Assembly: GCA_963741495.1 (NCBI GenBank)
Contig: CAVUID010000015.1
Location: 186,001 to 250,000, forward strand
Source of the DNA: Sulfurimicrobium sp963741495
Lineage (GTDB): Bacteria; Pseudomonadota; Gammaproteobacteria; Burkholderiales; Sulfuricellaceae
Direction: 5' to 3'
Length of the DNA stretch: 64,000 bases
In this document: one piece after another, positions 1 to 8,814 of the stretch
Layout of the letters: every line of letters starts with the position of its first letter
Position numbering within the stretch: the first letter of the stretch is position 1
Position numbers and translations under genes: made by a program
The notes under the pieces: model-generated
What the model was told of the DNA's origin: nothing
Database searches by the model: none
The model's input: only the letters and a program-made list of their open reading frames with translations

Positions 1-2482
1 TGAAGGAGAAGGTGGCCTGGGTCAGGTCGTTGGTGCCGAAGGAGAAAAATTCGGCGGTTTCCGCCATCCGTCCGGCGCGCAGGCAGCCGCGCACCACTTC
101 CATCATCGAGCCGAACTTGAATTTCACGTTGATGCCGTGAGTCAGCTCCACCAGCTTGTGGATGCGCTCGACGTAGCTGTGGATACGCGTCAGTTCTTCG
201 ACTGTGGCGACCTGCGGCACCATGATTTCCGGGTAAATTTCGACGCCCTCGCGAGCGCACAGGGCGGCCGCTTCGAGAATCGCCTGGATCTGCATCGAGT
301 AGATTTCCGGATAGGTGATCCCCAGGCGCACGCCGCGATGGCCCAGCATGGGGTTGACCTCGGCCAGGGCACGTACTTTTTTGAGGATTTTTTCCTTCTT
401 GCTGATGACATCGTCTTCCAGATGCGACGCCTTGAAGGTGGTCAGGCCGCCCATCAGCTTGGTCAGGCCGTCGGCATATTGCTGGTAGAGCTTGGGGTTG
501 AGCAGCTTGAGCGTGTCCGGCAGATCTTCCAGCCCGTTGATGGTGTCGCTCAGCTGGTGCAGGTGAGCGATTTCCAGTTCGAGCTGCGCGGCGGTGGGCA
601 GGAATTCGTGCATCGGCGGGTCGAGCAGGCGGATGGTCACCGGCAGCCCTTTCATGGCCTTGAAAATGCCGGTGAAGTCGGAGCGCTGGATCGGCAGCAG
701 GCGGTCGAGCGCGGACTGGCGCTGCTCCGGTGTTTCCGCCAGGATCATTTCCTGCACGATGGGCAGGCGGTCGGTGCCGTTGAACATGCGCTCGGTGCGG
801 CACAGGCCGATGCCCATGGCGCCAAATTCACGTGCCTTGGCGGCGGATTCCGGCGTGTCGGCATTGGCCATGACCTTCAGGCGCGCCACCTCGTCCGCCC
901 AGCCCAGCAGGACGGCCATTTCCGGCGAGAATTCGGCTTCCATGGTGGGGACTTCGCCGGCATAGACATGGCCGCTGCCGCCGTCGATGGTGATGACGTC
1001 GCCCTCGTGCAGGGTGGTGTCGCCGATCTGGGCGCTGCGCTGCTGGTCGTTGATCACGATCTGTTCGCAGCCGGATACGCAGGGCTTGCCCATGCCACGC
1101 GCCACCACGGCGGCGTGCGAGGTCTTGCCGCCGCGGCTGGTGAGAATGCCCTGGGCCTGGAAGAAGCCGTGAATATCCTCAGGCTTGGTCTCCTCGCGCA
1201 CCAGGATGATTTTCTCGCCGGCCCGGCCGCGCATTTCCGCCGTATCGGCATCGAACACGATCTTGCCCGAAGCCGCGCCGGGGGAGGCGGGCAGGCCCTG
1301 GGCCAGGGATTTGCCCTTGAAACTGGGCGACAGTTGCGGCACCAGCAGCTGTTCCAGCACTGCCGGCTCGACGCGCAGCAGGGCGCGCTCCTTGCTGATC
1401 AGCTTTTCCTCGAACATTTCCACCGAAGTGCGCACCATGGCGCGTGCGTTCATCTTGCCGTGGCGGGTCTGCAGGCAGTAGAGGACGCCTTTCTCGATGG
1501 TGAACTCGAAATCCTGCACTTCGTGGTAATGCGACTCCAGCCGGTCGTGCAGCACCAGCAACTGGCGGTACATTTCCGGCATTTCCTGCTCCATCTCGGC
1601 GATGGGCTTCGGGGTGCGGATGCCGGCCACCACGTCCTCACCCTGGGCATTGGTGAGGTACTCGCCGAAGATCATGTTCTCGCCGGTGCCGGGATTGCGG
1701 GTAAAGCCCACGCCGGTGGCGGAATCGTTACCCATGTTGCCGAACACCATGGTGCAGATGTTGACTGCGGTGCCGCTGGCCTGTTCCTTTGTAATCCGGA
1801 ACTGCTTGCGGTAATCCACCGCGCGTTTGCCCATCCAGGAACGGAATACGGCACCCACGGAAATTTCCAGCTGTTCGAGCGGATCCTGCGGGAAGGGTTT
1901 GCCGCTGTGGCGTTCCACGATGGCAAGAAACTCTGTTGCAAGTGCCTTAAGGTGATCCGCACCAAGATCGACGTCCAGCGGCGCGCCATATTTGCGCTTG
2001 ATGGCCGTCATGGCCTGGTCGAAATGTTCGTCGCCAATGCCCAGCGCAATCTTGCCGAACAGCTGGATGAAGCGGCGGTAGGCATCCCAGGCAAAGCGCT
2101 CGTTATTCGTTTGCCTGATCAGACCCGGCAGTGAAGTTTCATTCAGCCCCAGGTTGAGGATGGTATCCATCATGCCCGGCATGGACATGGCCGAACCGGA
2201 GCGGACTGAAACCAGCAGGGGATTGTCACCGCTGCCGAAACCCTTGCCGGTTTTCTGTTCCAGTGCGGCCATCTGGGTCTTGATGCCCTCCATCAGCCCG
2301 TCCGGCAGCTGGTTCTTTTCCAGATAGGCGAGGCAGGCCTCGGTGCTGATGACGAAGCCCGGCGGGACGTTCAGGCCGATCTGTGTCATCTCGCACAGAT
2401 TGGCACCCTTGCCGCCCAGCAGCATCTTGTTTTTACCGTCACCTTCTTCAAAGGCGTAAATAAATTTATTGCTGTCGGTCAT
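1..2482 (-). CDS. ppdK: Pyruvate, phosphate dikinase (C-terminus outside window)
   Basis: The minus strand carries an uninterrupted reading frame of 827 codons from an ATG at 2482 and runs off the window start, so about the last 80-90 residues of a roughly 910-residue enzyme are missing. It interconverts pyruvate, ATP and phosphate with phosphoenolpyruvate, AMP and PPi. The N-terminal nucleotide-binding part begins MTDSNKFIYAFEEGDG and contains LLGGKGANL and SVRSGSAMSMPGMMDT. The phosphohistidine swivel domain shows SRGGKTSHAAVVARGMGKP with the catalytic His. The PEP/pyruvate barrel begins in the last 300 residues (GIGLCRTERMF). A GGGGGAGAT Shine-Dalgarno-like stretch precedes the start. It is divergent from gltX. 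Identification is confident; the catalytic Cys near the C-terminus cannot be checked here. Confidence 0.95.
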   Translation of the reverse strand, partial: MTDSNKFIYAFEEGDGKNKMLLGGKGANLCEMTQIGLNVPPGFVISTEACLAYLEKNQLPDGLMEGIKTQMAALEQKTGKGFGSGDNPLLVSVRSGSAMSMPGMMDTILNLGLNETSLPGLIRQTNNERFAWDAYRRFIQLFGKIALGIGDEHFDQAMTAIKRKYGAPLDVDLGADHLKALATEFLAIVERHSGKPFPQDPLEQLEISVGAVFRSWMGKRAVDYRKQFRITKEQASGTAVNICTMVFGNMGNDSATGVGFTRNPGTGENMIFGEYLTNAQGEDVVAGIRTPKPIAEMEQEMPEMYRQLLVLHDRLESHYHEVQDFEFTIEKGVLYCLQTRHGKMNARAMVRTSVEMFEEKLISKERALLRVEPAVLEQLLVPQLSPSFKGKSLAQGLPASPGAASGKIVFDADTAEMRGRAGEKIILVREETKPEDIHGFFQAQGILTSRGGKTSHAAVVARGMGKPCVSGCEQIVINDQQRSAQIGDTTLHEGDVITIDGGSGHVYAGEVPTMEAEFSPEMAVLLGWADEVARLKVMANADTPESAAKAREFGAMGIGLCRTERMFNGTDRLPIVQEMILAETPEQRQSALDRLLPIQRSDFTGIFKAMKGLPVTIRLLDPPMHEFLPTAAQLELEIAHLHQLSDTINGLEDLPDTLKLLNPKLYQQYADGLTKLMGGLTTFKASHLEDDVISKKEKILKKVRALAEVNPMLGHRGVRLGITYPEIYSMQIQAILEAAALCAREGVEIYPEIMVPQVATVEELTRIHSYVERIHKLVELTHGINVKFKFGSMMEVVRGCLRAGRMAETAEFFSFGTNDLTQATFSF

Positions 2483-2739
2483 GACATCTCCCCCAAATAT
2501 CCTGGTGAATCAGAAAATCAACTTGGCATCTGAATTCTGCGGTTAATTCCTGCTCGCTGACAAGCACAAGTGTACTGTTTTATGGCTGGAACGGCATGCT
2601 TTCATGTTCTGCCAGGAGGGCAGAGGGCGCGCAAAAATGGTTTAACCCGAAAGAAGTGATTTTTCGCGTAAAATACACACTTTTCGGGCATCCGCGCGGC
2701 GGCCTGCCTTCTCAATTTTTAATTCGGTTTCCTGGAAAT

Positions 2740-4164
2740 ATGGTTCGTACCCGTTTTGCTCCTAGCCCGACCGGCTATCTTCACATCGGCGGTGCCCGCA
2801 CGGCACTTTTTTCCTGGGCTTATGCCCGCCTGCACAAGGGCACTTTCGTGCTGCGTATCGAGGATACTGACCTTGAACGCTCCACGCCCGAATCGGTTCA
2901 GGCCATTCTCGATGGCATGAACTGGCTCGGCCTGGATTACGACGAAGGCCCGTTCTACCAGATGCAGCGCATGGATCGCTACAAAGAGGTGATCCAGCAA
3001 CTGCTGGATGAAGGCAATGCTTATTACTGCTATGCCAGCAAGGAAGAACTGGAGGCCATGCGCGAGGAACAGGAAAAACGCGGGGAAAAACCGCGCTATG
3101 ACCGTCGCTGGCGTGATTCGAATGCGACGCCCCCGGCAGGCATTTCTCCCGTGGTGCGCTTCAAGACTCCGCTCGCTGGCGCCATTGTCATCGATGATCT
3201 GGTAAAGGGGCGCGTGGTGGTCGGCAACAGTGAGCTGGACGACCTTATCATTGCCCGTTCTGATGGCACCCCAACTTATAATTTCTGTGTGGTGGTGGAT
3301 GACTGGGATATGCAGATCACCCATGTCATTCGCGGCGACGACCATCTCAACAATACGCCACGCCAGATCAATATCCTCAAGGCGCTGGGTGCGCCCCTGC
3401 CGCAGTATGCCCATGTGCCGATGATCCTCGGCGCCGACGGCGAGCGTTTGTCCAAGCGCCACGGTGCGGTCTCGGTGATGCAGTACCAGGAAGACGGCTA
3501 CCTGCCGGAAGCGCTGCTGAATTATCTCGCGCGTCTGGGCTGGGCCAAGGGAGACGAGGAAGTGTTCAGCATGGCGCAGTTCGTTGAATGGTTCGATCTC
3601 GGCAGCATTTCGAAATCCGCTGCCAAATTCAACCCGGAAAAATTGCTTTGGCTGAATCAGCAGTACCTCAAGCAAGCGGATGGGCAACGCCTGGCAGAAC
3701 TGGCCAAACCTTTCGTTCAGCGCGATTGCTGCGACCCGACTGCGGGTGGCCCCGATCTCGCCGTGGTGGCGGATCTGCTCAAGGAGCGGGTCAGTACTGT
3801 GGAAGAACTGGCCGATGCCGCGGTGTATTTTTATCGTGCGCTGGATGCCGAACCTGCCTTGCTGGCACAGCATGTTCCCGCAGACATCCTGCCGGTCATG
3901 GAAGAAATTGCAGATAAATTCGCAACAATTCAATGGACACGCGAAGCCATTCACGATGTCATGAAATCCACGGTTGCGGCTCATGGTCTAAAACTGCCCA
4001 AGGTGGCAATGCCGCTGCGCGTGCTGGTAACAGGCGAAGCCCAGACGCCATCCGTCGATGCGGTGCTGGCGCTGATCGGCAGGGATGAAGTCGTGGCTCG
4101 GCTGAAAAAACAGCTGGTCCGGGCAGCCGGCGGTTTCATTGCGACACCGGCTGAAAGCTCATAA
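2740..4164 (+). CDS. gltX: Glutamyl-tRNA synthetase
   Basis: Charges tRNA-Glu with glutamate in the cytoplasm. The 474-residue protein is a class I synthetase: the HIGG signature is at residues 15-18 and the KMSKS-equivalent LSKRHG begins at residue 237. The start at 2740 (MVRTRFAPSPTGYLHIGG) is chosen because bacterial GluRS proteins begin a few residues before RFAPSPTG; an in-frame extension back to 2596 has no family counterpart. The length matches the family (about 465-485 residues). It is divergent from ppdK, with a possible -10 box (TAAAAT) in the gap at about 2680. It is followed 33 bp later by surE, so co-transcription is possible. No anomalies seen. Whether it is the discriminating or non-discriminating form cannot be told from the sequence alone. 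Confidence 0.96.
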   Translation: MVRTRFAPSPTGYLHIGGARTALFSWAYARLHKGTFVLRIEDTDLERSTPESVQAILDGMNWLGLDYDEGPFYQMQRMDRYKEVIQQLLDEGNAYYCYASKEELEAMREEQEKRGEKPRYDRRWRDSNATPPAGISPVVRFKTPLAGAIVIDDLVKGRVVVGNSELDDLIIARSDGTPTYNFCVVVDDWDMQITHVIRGDDHLNNTPRQINILKALGAPLPQYAHVPMILGADGERLSKRHGAVSVMQYQEDGYLPEALLNYLARLGWAKGDEEVFSMAQFVEWFDLGSISKSAAKFNPEKLLWLNQQYLKQADGQRLAELAKPFVQRDCCDPTAGGPDLAVVADLLKERVSTVEELADAAVYFYRALDAEPALLAQHVPADILPVMEEIADKFATIQWTREAIHDVMKSTVAAHGLKLPKVAMPLRVLVTGEAQTPSVDAVLALIGRDEVVARLKKQLVRAAGGFIATPAESS

Positions 4165-4197
4165 AATCGATACAAAATTCATGGAAACAGGTCTTTA

Positions 4198-4941
4198 ATG
4201 CGAATTCTGCTTAGCAATGACGACGGTTATTTTGCGCCTGGCCTGGCTGTTCTGGCTGAGGTGCTTTCTACCGTGGCACAGGTGACCGTGGTGGCACCGG
4301 AGCGGGATCGCAGCGGCGCAAGCAATTCGCTGACCCTCGACCGTCCCCTGATGCTGCGTCAGGCCAGCAGCGGATTTTATTATGTCAATGGCACGCCGAC
4401 CGACTGCGTCCATCTGGCCGTGACCGGCATGCTGGACCATTTGCCGGACATGGTGATCTCCGGCATCAATCACGGTGCCAACATGGGCGACGACACCATC
4501 TATTCCGGCACCGTGGCGGCAGCGACAGAGGGCTTTCTGCTCGGCGTTCCGTCCATCGCAGTCTCGCTGGTGAGCAGTCATCATGCCCATTTTGCCACCG
4601 CCGCGCAGGTCGTGAAGGACATGGTGGAACGCTACCAGCGCGAACCTTTGGCGCAGCCGACGTTGCTCAACGTTAACGTGCCAGACGTACCCTACGAGGC
4701 ATTGCAGGGCATCGAAATCACCCGCCTGGGCAAGCGTCACAAAGCCGAGCCGGTGGTGAAGGCTGAGAACCCTCGCGGTCAGACCGTGTACTGGGTAGGC
4801 GCCGCCGGGCTGGCCCAGGATGCCGGACCGGGAACGGATTTCGAAGCCGTGTCACGAAATGCGGTTTCCGTTACGCCCTTGCAGATCGATTTAACCCATT
4901 TCAATCAGATGGATAGCCTGAAAGGGTGGCTGGCACAATGA
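4198..4941 (+). CDS. surE: 5'/3'-nucleotidase SurE
   Basis: Metal-dependent survival protein that dephosphorylates nucleoside 5'- and 3'-monophosphates. The 247-residue protein begins MRILLSNDDG, where the paired Asp residues (8-9) bind the metal, and contains SGASNS, GTPTDCVHL and SGINHGANMGDDTIYSGT, the standard SurE active-site segments. Length is typical. Its TGA overlaps the ATG of pcm (ATGA at 4938-4941), so the two are translationally coupled. surE-pcm-nlpD is the conserved proteobacterial order that normally continues into rpoS; here rpoS is not next. Confidence 0.96.
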   Translation: MRILLSNDDGYFAPGLAVLAEVLSTVAQVTVVAPERDRSGASNSLTLDRPLMLRQASSGFYYVNGTPTDCVHLAVTGMLDHLPDMVISGINHGANMGDDTIYSGTVAAATEGFLLGVPSIAVSLVSSHHAHFATAAQVVKDMVERYQREPLAQPTLLNVNVPDVPYEALQGIEITRLGKRHKAEPVVKAENPRGQTVYWVGAAGLAQDAGPGTDFEAVSRNAVSVTPLQIDLTHFNQMDSLKGWLAQ

Positions 4942-5597
4942 ATGTCCGGATCAGCGGCATCGGCATGACCTCCCAGCGCACCCGCATGCGCATGGTGGAC
5001 CGTCTGCGCAGCCAGGGCATCAAGGACGAAGTTGTGCTGTCCGTGATGGGCTCCATTCCGCGTCACATTTTTATCGAGGAAGCGCTATCCAGTCGGGCGT
5101 ATGAAGATACCGCCCTGCCGATTGGCTTCGGACAGACCATTTCCAACCCTTACACGGTGGCGCGCATGACCGAAATCCTGCGCAATGGCGAGGATCTGGG
5201 TAAGGTGCTGGAAATTGGCACCGGCTGCGGCTATCAGACCGCCGTGCTGTCCAAGCTGGCTCGGGAAGTTTTTACCGTGGAGCGGATTTCACCGCTCCTG
5301 ACCAAGGCGCGAAAGAATATCCGGGAAGCGCATTGCAACAATGTGCGCGCCCGCCATGCCGATGGCGGCATCGGGATTGCAGAAGCGGCACCTTTTGACG
5401 CCATCATCATGACTGCCGCATCCACCCATATCCCCGCCGCATTGCTTAAGCAGCTGGATGTTGGCGGTCGACTGATCATGCCGATTGGTTCGGGCGACCA
5501 GCAGCACCTGCACCTGATCGAACGCACGCCCAAGGAATATGTCGAGACCGTGCTCGAGGCGGTGAAATTCGTGCCGCTTCTGGCTGGGGTCGTGTAA
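4938..5597 (+). CDS. pcm: Protein-L-isoaspartate O-methyltransferase
   Basis: Repairs damaged proteins by methylating isoaspartyl residues with S-adenosylmethionine. The ATG at 4938 overlaps the surE stop (ATGA) and follows a GGGTGG purine stretch, giving 219 residues; a GTG 12 bases upstream is in frame but less likely. The SAM-binding motif EIGTGCGYQTAVLS starts at about residue 92, and the family segment MGSIPRHIFIEEALSSRAYED lies before it. The stop codon overlaps the nlpD start by one base (TAATG). Middle gene of surE-pcm-nlpD. Confidence 0.95.
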   Translation: MNVRISGIGMTSQRTRMRMVDRLRSQGIKDEVVLSVMGSIPRHIFIEEALSSRAYEDTALPIGFGQTISNPYTVARMTEILRNGEDLGKVLEIGTGCGYQTAVLSKLAREVFTVERISPLLTKARKNIREAHCNNVRARHADGGIGIAEAAPFDAIIMTAASTHIPAALLKQLDVGGRLIMPIGSGDQQHLHLIERTPKEYVETVLEAVKFVPLLAGVV

Positions 5598-6547
5598 TGC
5601 ACCGGCTTTTATTGCTGTTGCCGGCATTGTTGCTGGTGCTGAATGGCTGCGGGACCACGCCTCAATTCGCCCCAATCCAGGACAGAACCTATACAGGCAA
5701 GAGCGGTGCAAAATATTCGGCAAGAAGCCGTGAGGGCGACTGGCGACCGCAAACCCATACGGTGCAGAAGGGCGATACGCTTTATGCGATCGCTCTGGAA
5801 TATGGTTATGACTACAAGGAATTGGCCGAACTGAACGGGATTTCCCCGCCTTACGTGATCCGGATCGGCCAGCAACTGCGCGTCAACCCTCAACCACAGA
5901 CTCAAGCGTTGGTGCAGGATGAGGGCGGCGTGGTGACCACCGCTCTGAAGCCGGTAGTTTCGCTGGCTGAAGCCAAAGAAGGGGTTCTCAAAACACAGCC
6001 CAAAGCGGTGAAAATTCCCTATTCCGCAGAGGCCGAGGCTGCCCCGGCTGTAGCGCCCAAACCAGAACTGGTTGCAGTAAAGCCCTCGCCTGCAGAAGAA
6101 AAACCCAAACCAAGTGAAGCCAAATCGGCTCCGGCTAGCAGCGAAACGACCAAGTCCGGTGCAGATGATGAGGATCTGGATTGGGCCTGGCCGTCAAAAG
6201 GCAAGATTGTCGCGTCTTTTAACGAAGGTGCCAGCCTCAAGGGGCTGGATATCGCAGGCAAGGCAGGCCAGCCCGTGCTGGCCTCGGCACCTGGAAAAGT
6301 GGTGTATAGCGGCAGCGGTCTGCGAGGCTATGGCAAGCTGGTGATCATCAAGCACAACAAGACCTTTCTCAGTGCTTATGCGCACAACAGCCAGATTCTG
6401 GTGAGGGAAGGCCAGAATGTGGTGAAAGGCCAGCGCATCGCCGAGATGGGTGATAGTGATGCGGATCAGGTGAAGCTGCATTTCGAGATCCGGCGCATGG
6501 GCAAGCCGGTGGATCCGCTCAAATATCTGCCAGAGGGAAGTGGCTAG
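5597..6547 (+). CDS. nlpD: NlpD-type lipoprotein (LysM + LytM/M23), amidase activator
   Basis: Outer-membrane lipoprotein expected to activate a septal murein amidase during division. The 316-residue protein has a lipoprotein signal (LNGC, Cys18), a LysM domain at about residues 52-96 (HTVQKGDTLYAIALEYGY...), a Pro/Ala/Lys-rich linker, and a C-terminal LytM domain from about 200. That domain resembles E. coli NlpD: GLDIAGKAGQPV, LRGYGKLVIIKHN, SAYAHN, LHFEIRRMGKPVDPLKYLP. The first metal-binding His of active M23 peptidases is replaced (GLDIA), as in non-catalytic NlpD/EnvC activators. Its TAG stop is the first CTAG of the 167-bp palindromic element that follows. rpoS, its usual downstream neighbour, is absent. 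Confidence 0.93.
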   Translation: MHRLLLLLPALLLVLNGCGTTPQFAPIQDRTYTGKSGAKYSARSREGDWRPQTHTVQKGDTLYAIALEYGYDYKELAELNGISPPYVIRIGQQLRVNPQPQTQALVQDEGGVVTTALKPVVSLAEAKEGVLKTQPKAVKIPYSAEAEAAPAVAPKPELVAVKPSPAEEKPKPSEAKSAPASSETTKSGADDEDLDWAWPSKGKIVASFNEGASLKGLDIAGKAGQPVLASAPGKVVYSGSGLRGYGKLVIIKHNKTFLSAYAHNSQILVREGQNVVKGQRIAEMGDSDADQVKLHFEIRRMGKPVDPLKYLPEGSG

Positions 6548-6710
6548 TGGTCTGCTTCCGAAATAGAGGGACAAAATGAAACGGATGGATTTTGTCGCGT
6601 GGCAAGGCGCGAGGAGGCGACATAGCAAGCTCTATGGCAACGACGAGCAACGCCGCCACGTGGCAAAAGACGCCGTTTCATGTCTCGATATTTCGGAAGC
6701 AGACCACTAG
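6544..6710. repeat. 167-bp palindromic MITE-like element, copy 1
   Basis: Bounded by CTAG on both sides, with terminal inverted repeats of about 20 bp (TAGTGGTCTGCTTCCGAAAT at the left, its complement at the right). The interior is itself an imperfect inverted repeat, so the whole element could fold as one long hairpin. An inverted copy at 10751-10917 differs by one base. No coding capacity is evident. The left CTAG supplies the nlpD stop and the right CTAG supplies the stop of the convergent EAL/HDOD gene, consistent with insertion at a shared CTAG that was duplicated. The family name is not known to me. Confidence 0.85.
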
Positions 6711-7942
6711 CCTTTTTCCCGGTCAAGATCGCCCACCCAGCTGAATGTCTCCAGTTGGGCTTCAGTCAGCACCGCGAGTGAAATATTCGCCTTGGCCATG
6801 ATTTCCGCGGCAGCGTCAAAATTCGCCACCTCCAGATATTCTGTCAGACTGAGCAATTGGCCCAGCGCTCCACCGTGATTCAGCAGGGCCTCCCTGACCT
6901 CACTGTTGAGACTCAATTGCGACAGGATTTCCGGCATGGGGAGGTCGAGCAGGATGTCCAGCAGGGACAGGATGCCCACCATGAAGGCCCGTTCTTGAAA
7001 ATCCTTGTTTCCCGGGCGCTGTTCATCGGCGAGCAATTCCATCAGCCGGCCACGACTGGCAGCGAGCTGCAGCAAGGGCGTGTTCTTGCTGCTGGTGTTG
7101 CCCACGGTGTAAATCAGAAGCTGGATCCAGCGCTGTAATTGGCGCCGCCCCAGCACTACCAGCGCCTGATTGAGCGAACCGACCGGGTTTCTCAATCCCA
7201 TGGCCACGGAGTTGACCAGGCGCAGCAGGTTAAAGCTCAAGCCGGGCTGCTGCTTGAAGGTCTGCTCTATCTCGTGATTCTCACTGTCGCCCATGATCTG
7301 GCCCAGCAGGCGCAACAATACTAACCGGGCAGGATCGGCCTTCTTGCCGCTGATGATCTCGGGGCGGGCAAAGTAATAGCCCTGAAAAAACGTAAAACCA
7401 AGGTCGCGGCAAAGCTTGAACTGTTCAACACTTTCCAGCTTTTCTGCGATCAGTTTCAGCGGCCGGTTCCTCAGTTTATTGACGATGGCGGGCAGGTCTG
7501 ACGATGCGTCGGCGAGCAGGTCGATCTTGACGTAATCCACCAGCTCCAGGAGCGGTTCGTAAGCGGGGGCGTAAACAAAATCATCCAGTGCCAGCCGGAA
7601 ACCCAGAGACTTGAGTTGGCGGCAGCGCTGAATTACGTCAGTAGTCGGGGAAACCGTCTCCAGCAGCTCCAGTACGATCTGGTCATGCGGCAGCAGTTCA
7701 AGCAGGTCGCTCATGAGCAGTTCGGTACTGACATTGATGAAACCTCGGTGCCGGCCAAGGATTCTTTCCGTGCCGAAATGGCCGAAGGTGTTGAGGATGA
7801 CGGTTGCGCTCGCGGCCATGTCATCGGTTACCGTGCATGCGCCGTGGTGTCCAGAGCGGAACAGCAATTCGTATGCGGCGATATTCTGGTGAATATCCAG
7901 AATGGGCTGGTGTGCCAGGAAAATATCCTGCGTTTCGCTCAT
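6707..7942 (-). CDS. EAL-like / HDOD domain signalling protein (YuxH type)
   Basis: Predicted cytoplasmic regulator with an N-terminal EAL-fold domain and a C-terminal HDOD domain. The start at 7942 (MSETQDIFLAHQPILD) is chosen because family members begin a few residues before the xxRQPIxD segment; upstream in-frame starts at 7951, 7993, 8017 and a TTG at 8029 cannot be excluded. The EAL signature is changed to ELL (AYELLFRSG), and the usual DDFGxG metal segment reads DDFVYAP, so c-di-GMP phosphodiesterase activity is doubtful. The HDOD part contains LLRLVNSVAMGLRNPVGSL and LGRRQLQRWIQLLIY. Such proteins usually act as output or adaptor proteins rather than enzymes. Its stop TAG lies in the end of the repeat element. 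Confidence 0.85.
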   Translation of the reverse strand: MSETQDIFLAHQPILDIHQNIAAYELLFRSGHHGACTVTDDMAASATVILNTFGHFGTERILGRHRGFINVSTELLMSDLLELLPHDQIVLELLETVSPTTDVIQRCRQLKSLGFRLALDDFVYAPAYEPLLELVDYVKIDLLADASSDLPAIVNKLRNRPLKLIAEKLESVEQFKLCRDLGFTFFQGYYFARPEIISGKKADPARLVLLRLLGQIMGDSENHEIEQTFKQQPGLSFNLLRLVNSVAMGLRNPVGSLNQALVVLGRRQLQRWIQLLIYTVGNTSSKNTPLLQLAASRGRLMELLADEQRPGNKDFQERAFMVGILSLLDILLDLPMPEILSQLSLNSEVREALLNHGGALGQLLSLTEYLEVANFDAAAEIMAKANISLAVLTEAQLETFSWVGDLDREKG

Positions 7943-8125
7943 GGCTGTCATGGGGTGGATGTTACTTATGCCAGTGGACGGGTTTTCAGGCATCGGGCGG
8001 GATCGCGGCAATTCCATGATTTTTATCAACAGTAGGTTATACCGATGATATCGCTGCGATTGAACATTGAAAATCAGGGTAAAGCACGTAGTGAACTAAT
8101 GGTTTCCCTGATGTTGCAGCAATGG

Positions 8126-8800
8126 TTATGGCGGGTTTGATTTTTCCTGTTCAATCCACTGCACCGCGAAGTGAGTCAGTTCGGCGGCATTTTTGAGACC
8201 CAGCTTGTCCTTGAGATGGGCGCGGTGGGTTTCCACGGTTTTGACGCTGCGTTGCAGCTCACGGCCAATATCGCTGGTGGAATAACCACGGCCAATGAGG
8301 CGGAAGACCTCCAGTTCGCGGTCGCTGAGCAGATCAATTGCGGAAAGTCCGCCTTCTTCGCCGTTAATGACGCGCTGCAAAATTTTGCTTTGCATGCGTT
8401 CGCTGAGATAGATTTCACCGCGCAGGACTTGCCGTATCGCAGTCAAAACCTTTTCCGTGGCCTCCTGTTTCATGACATAGCCTTTTGCGCCGGCGCGCAA
8501 TGCGCGCTCGGCGTAAAGCGATTCATCGTGCATGGAAATAATCAATACGGGTGATTTGATGTTGTGCTGCCTGAGCATCTTGATCAGCTCTATGCCGGAA
8601 ATGCCGTCCAGGGAAATGTCTACCAGCAGGATATCCGGCACGCATTGCGCCGTCATTTCAATTGCTTCCTGCGCGCTGCTGGCCTGGCAGCAGGTGACCA
8701 TGTCTTTTTCCTGATCGATCAGCTGGGAGATCCCCTGGCGCACGATTGGGTGGTCATCGACAATAGTGACCTTAAACTTGCTTGTGGCATTTTGCGGCAT
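8126..8800 (-). CDS. LuxR/NarL-family response regulator
   Basis: 224-residue two-component regulator: receiver domain (VTIVDDHPIVRQG; phospho-acceptor Asp in LLVDISLDGISG; conserved Lys in GYVMKQEA) followed by a LuxR-type helix-turn-helix (LSDRELEVFRLIGRGYSTSDIGRELQ...KTVETHRAHLKDKLGL). The ATG at 8800 follows an AAGGGAT Shine-Dalgarno. It begins 14 bases after the stop of the upstream histidine kinase gene, so the two form an operon and a cognate pair. The arrangement resembles UvrY/GacA-type regulators, but the target genes are unknown. Confidence 0.93.
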   Translation of the reverse strand: MPQNATSKFKVTIVDDHPIVRQGISQLIDQEKDMVTCCQASSAQEAIEMTAQCVPDILLVDISLDGISGIELIKMLRQHNIKSPVLIISMHDESLYAERALRAGAKGYVMKQEATEKVLTAIRQVLRGEIYLSERMQSKILQRVINGEEGGLSAIDLLSDRELEVFRLIGRGYSTSDIGRELQRSVKTVETHRAHLKDKLGLKNAAELTHFAVQWIEQEKSNPP

Positions 8801-8814
8801 GCTTATCCCTTAAC

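Noticed and set aside
137..2134. 665-codon plus-strand reading frame opposite ppdK
   Set aside because: It has no recognisable domain and is the antisense frame of a highly conserved ppdK gene with strong GC-biased codons.
6544..6710. Small protein encoded within the 167-bp element
   Set aside because: Short open frames through both copies exist only because the sequence is repeated; they have no SD and no domain.
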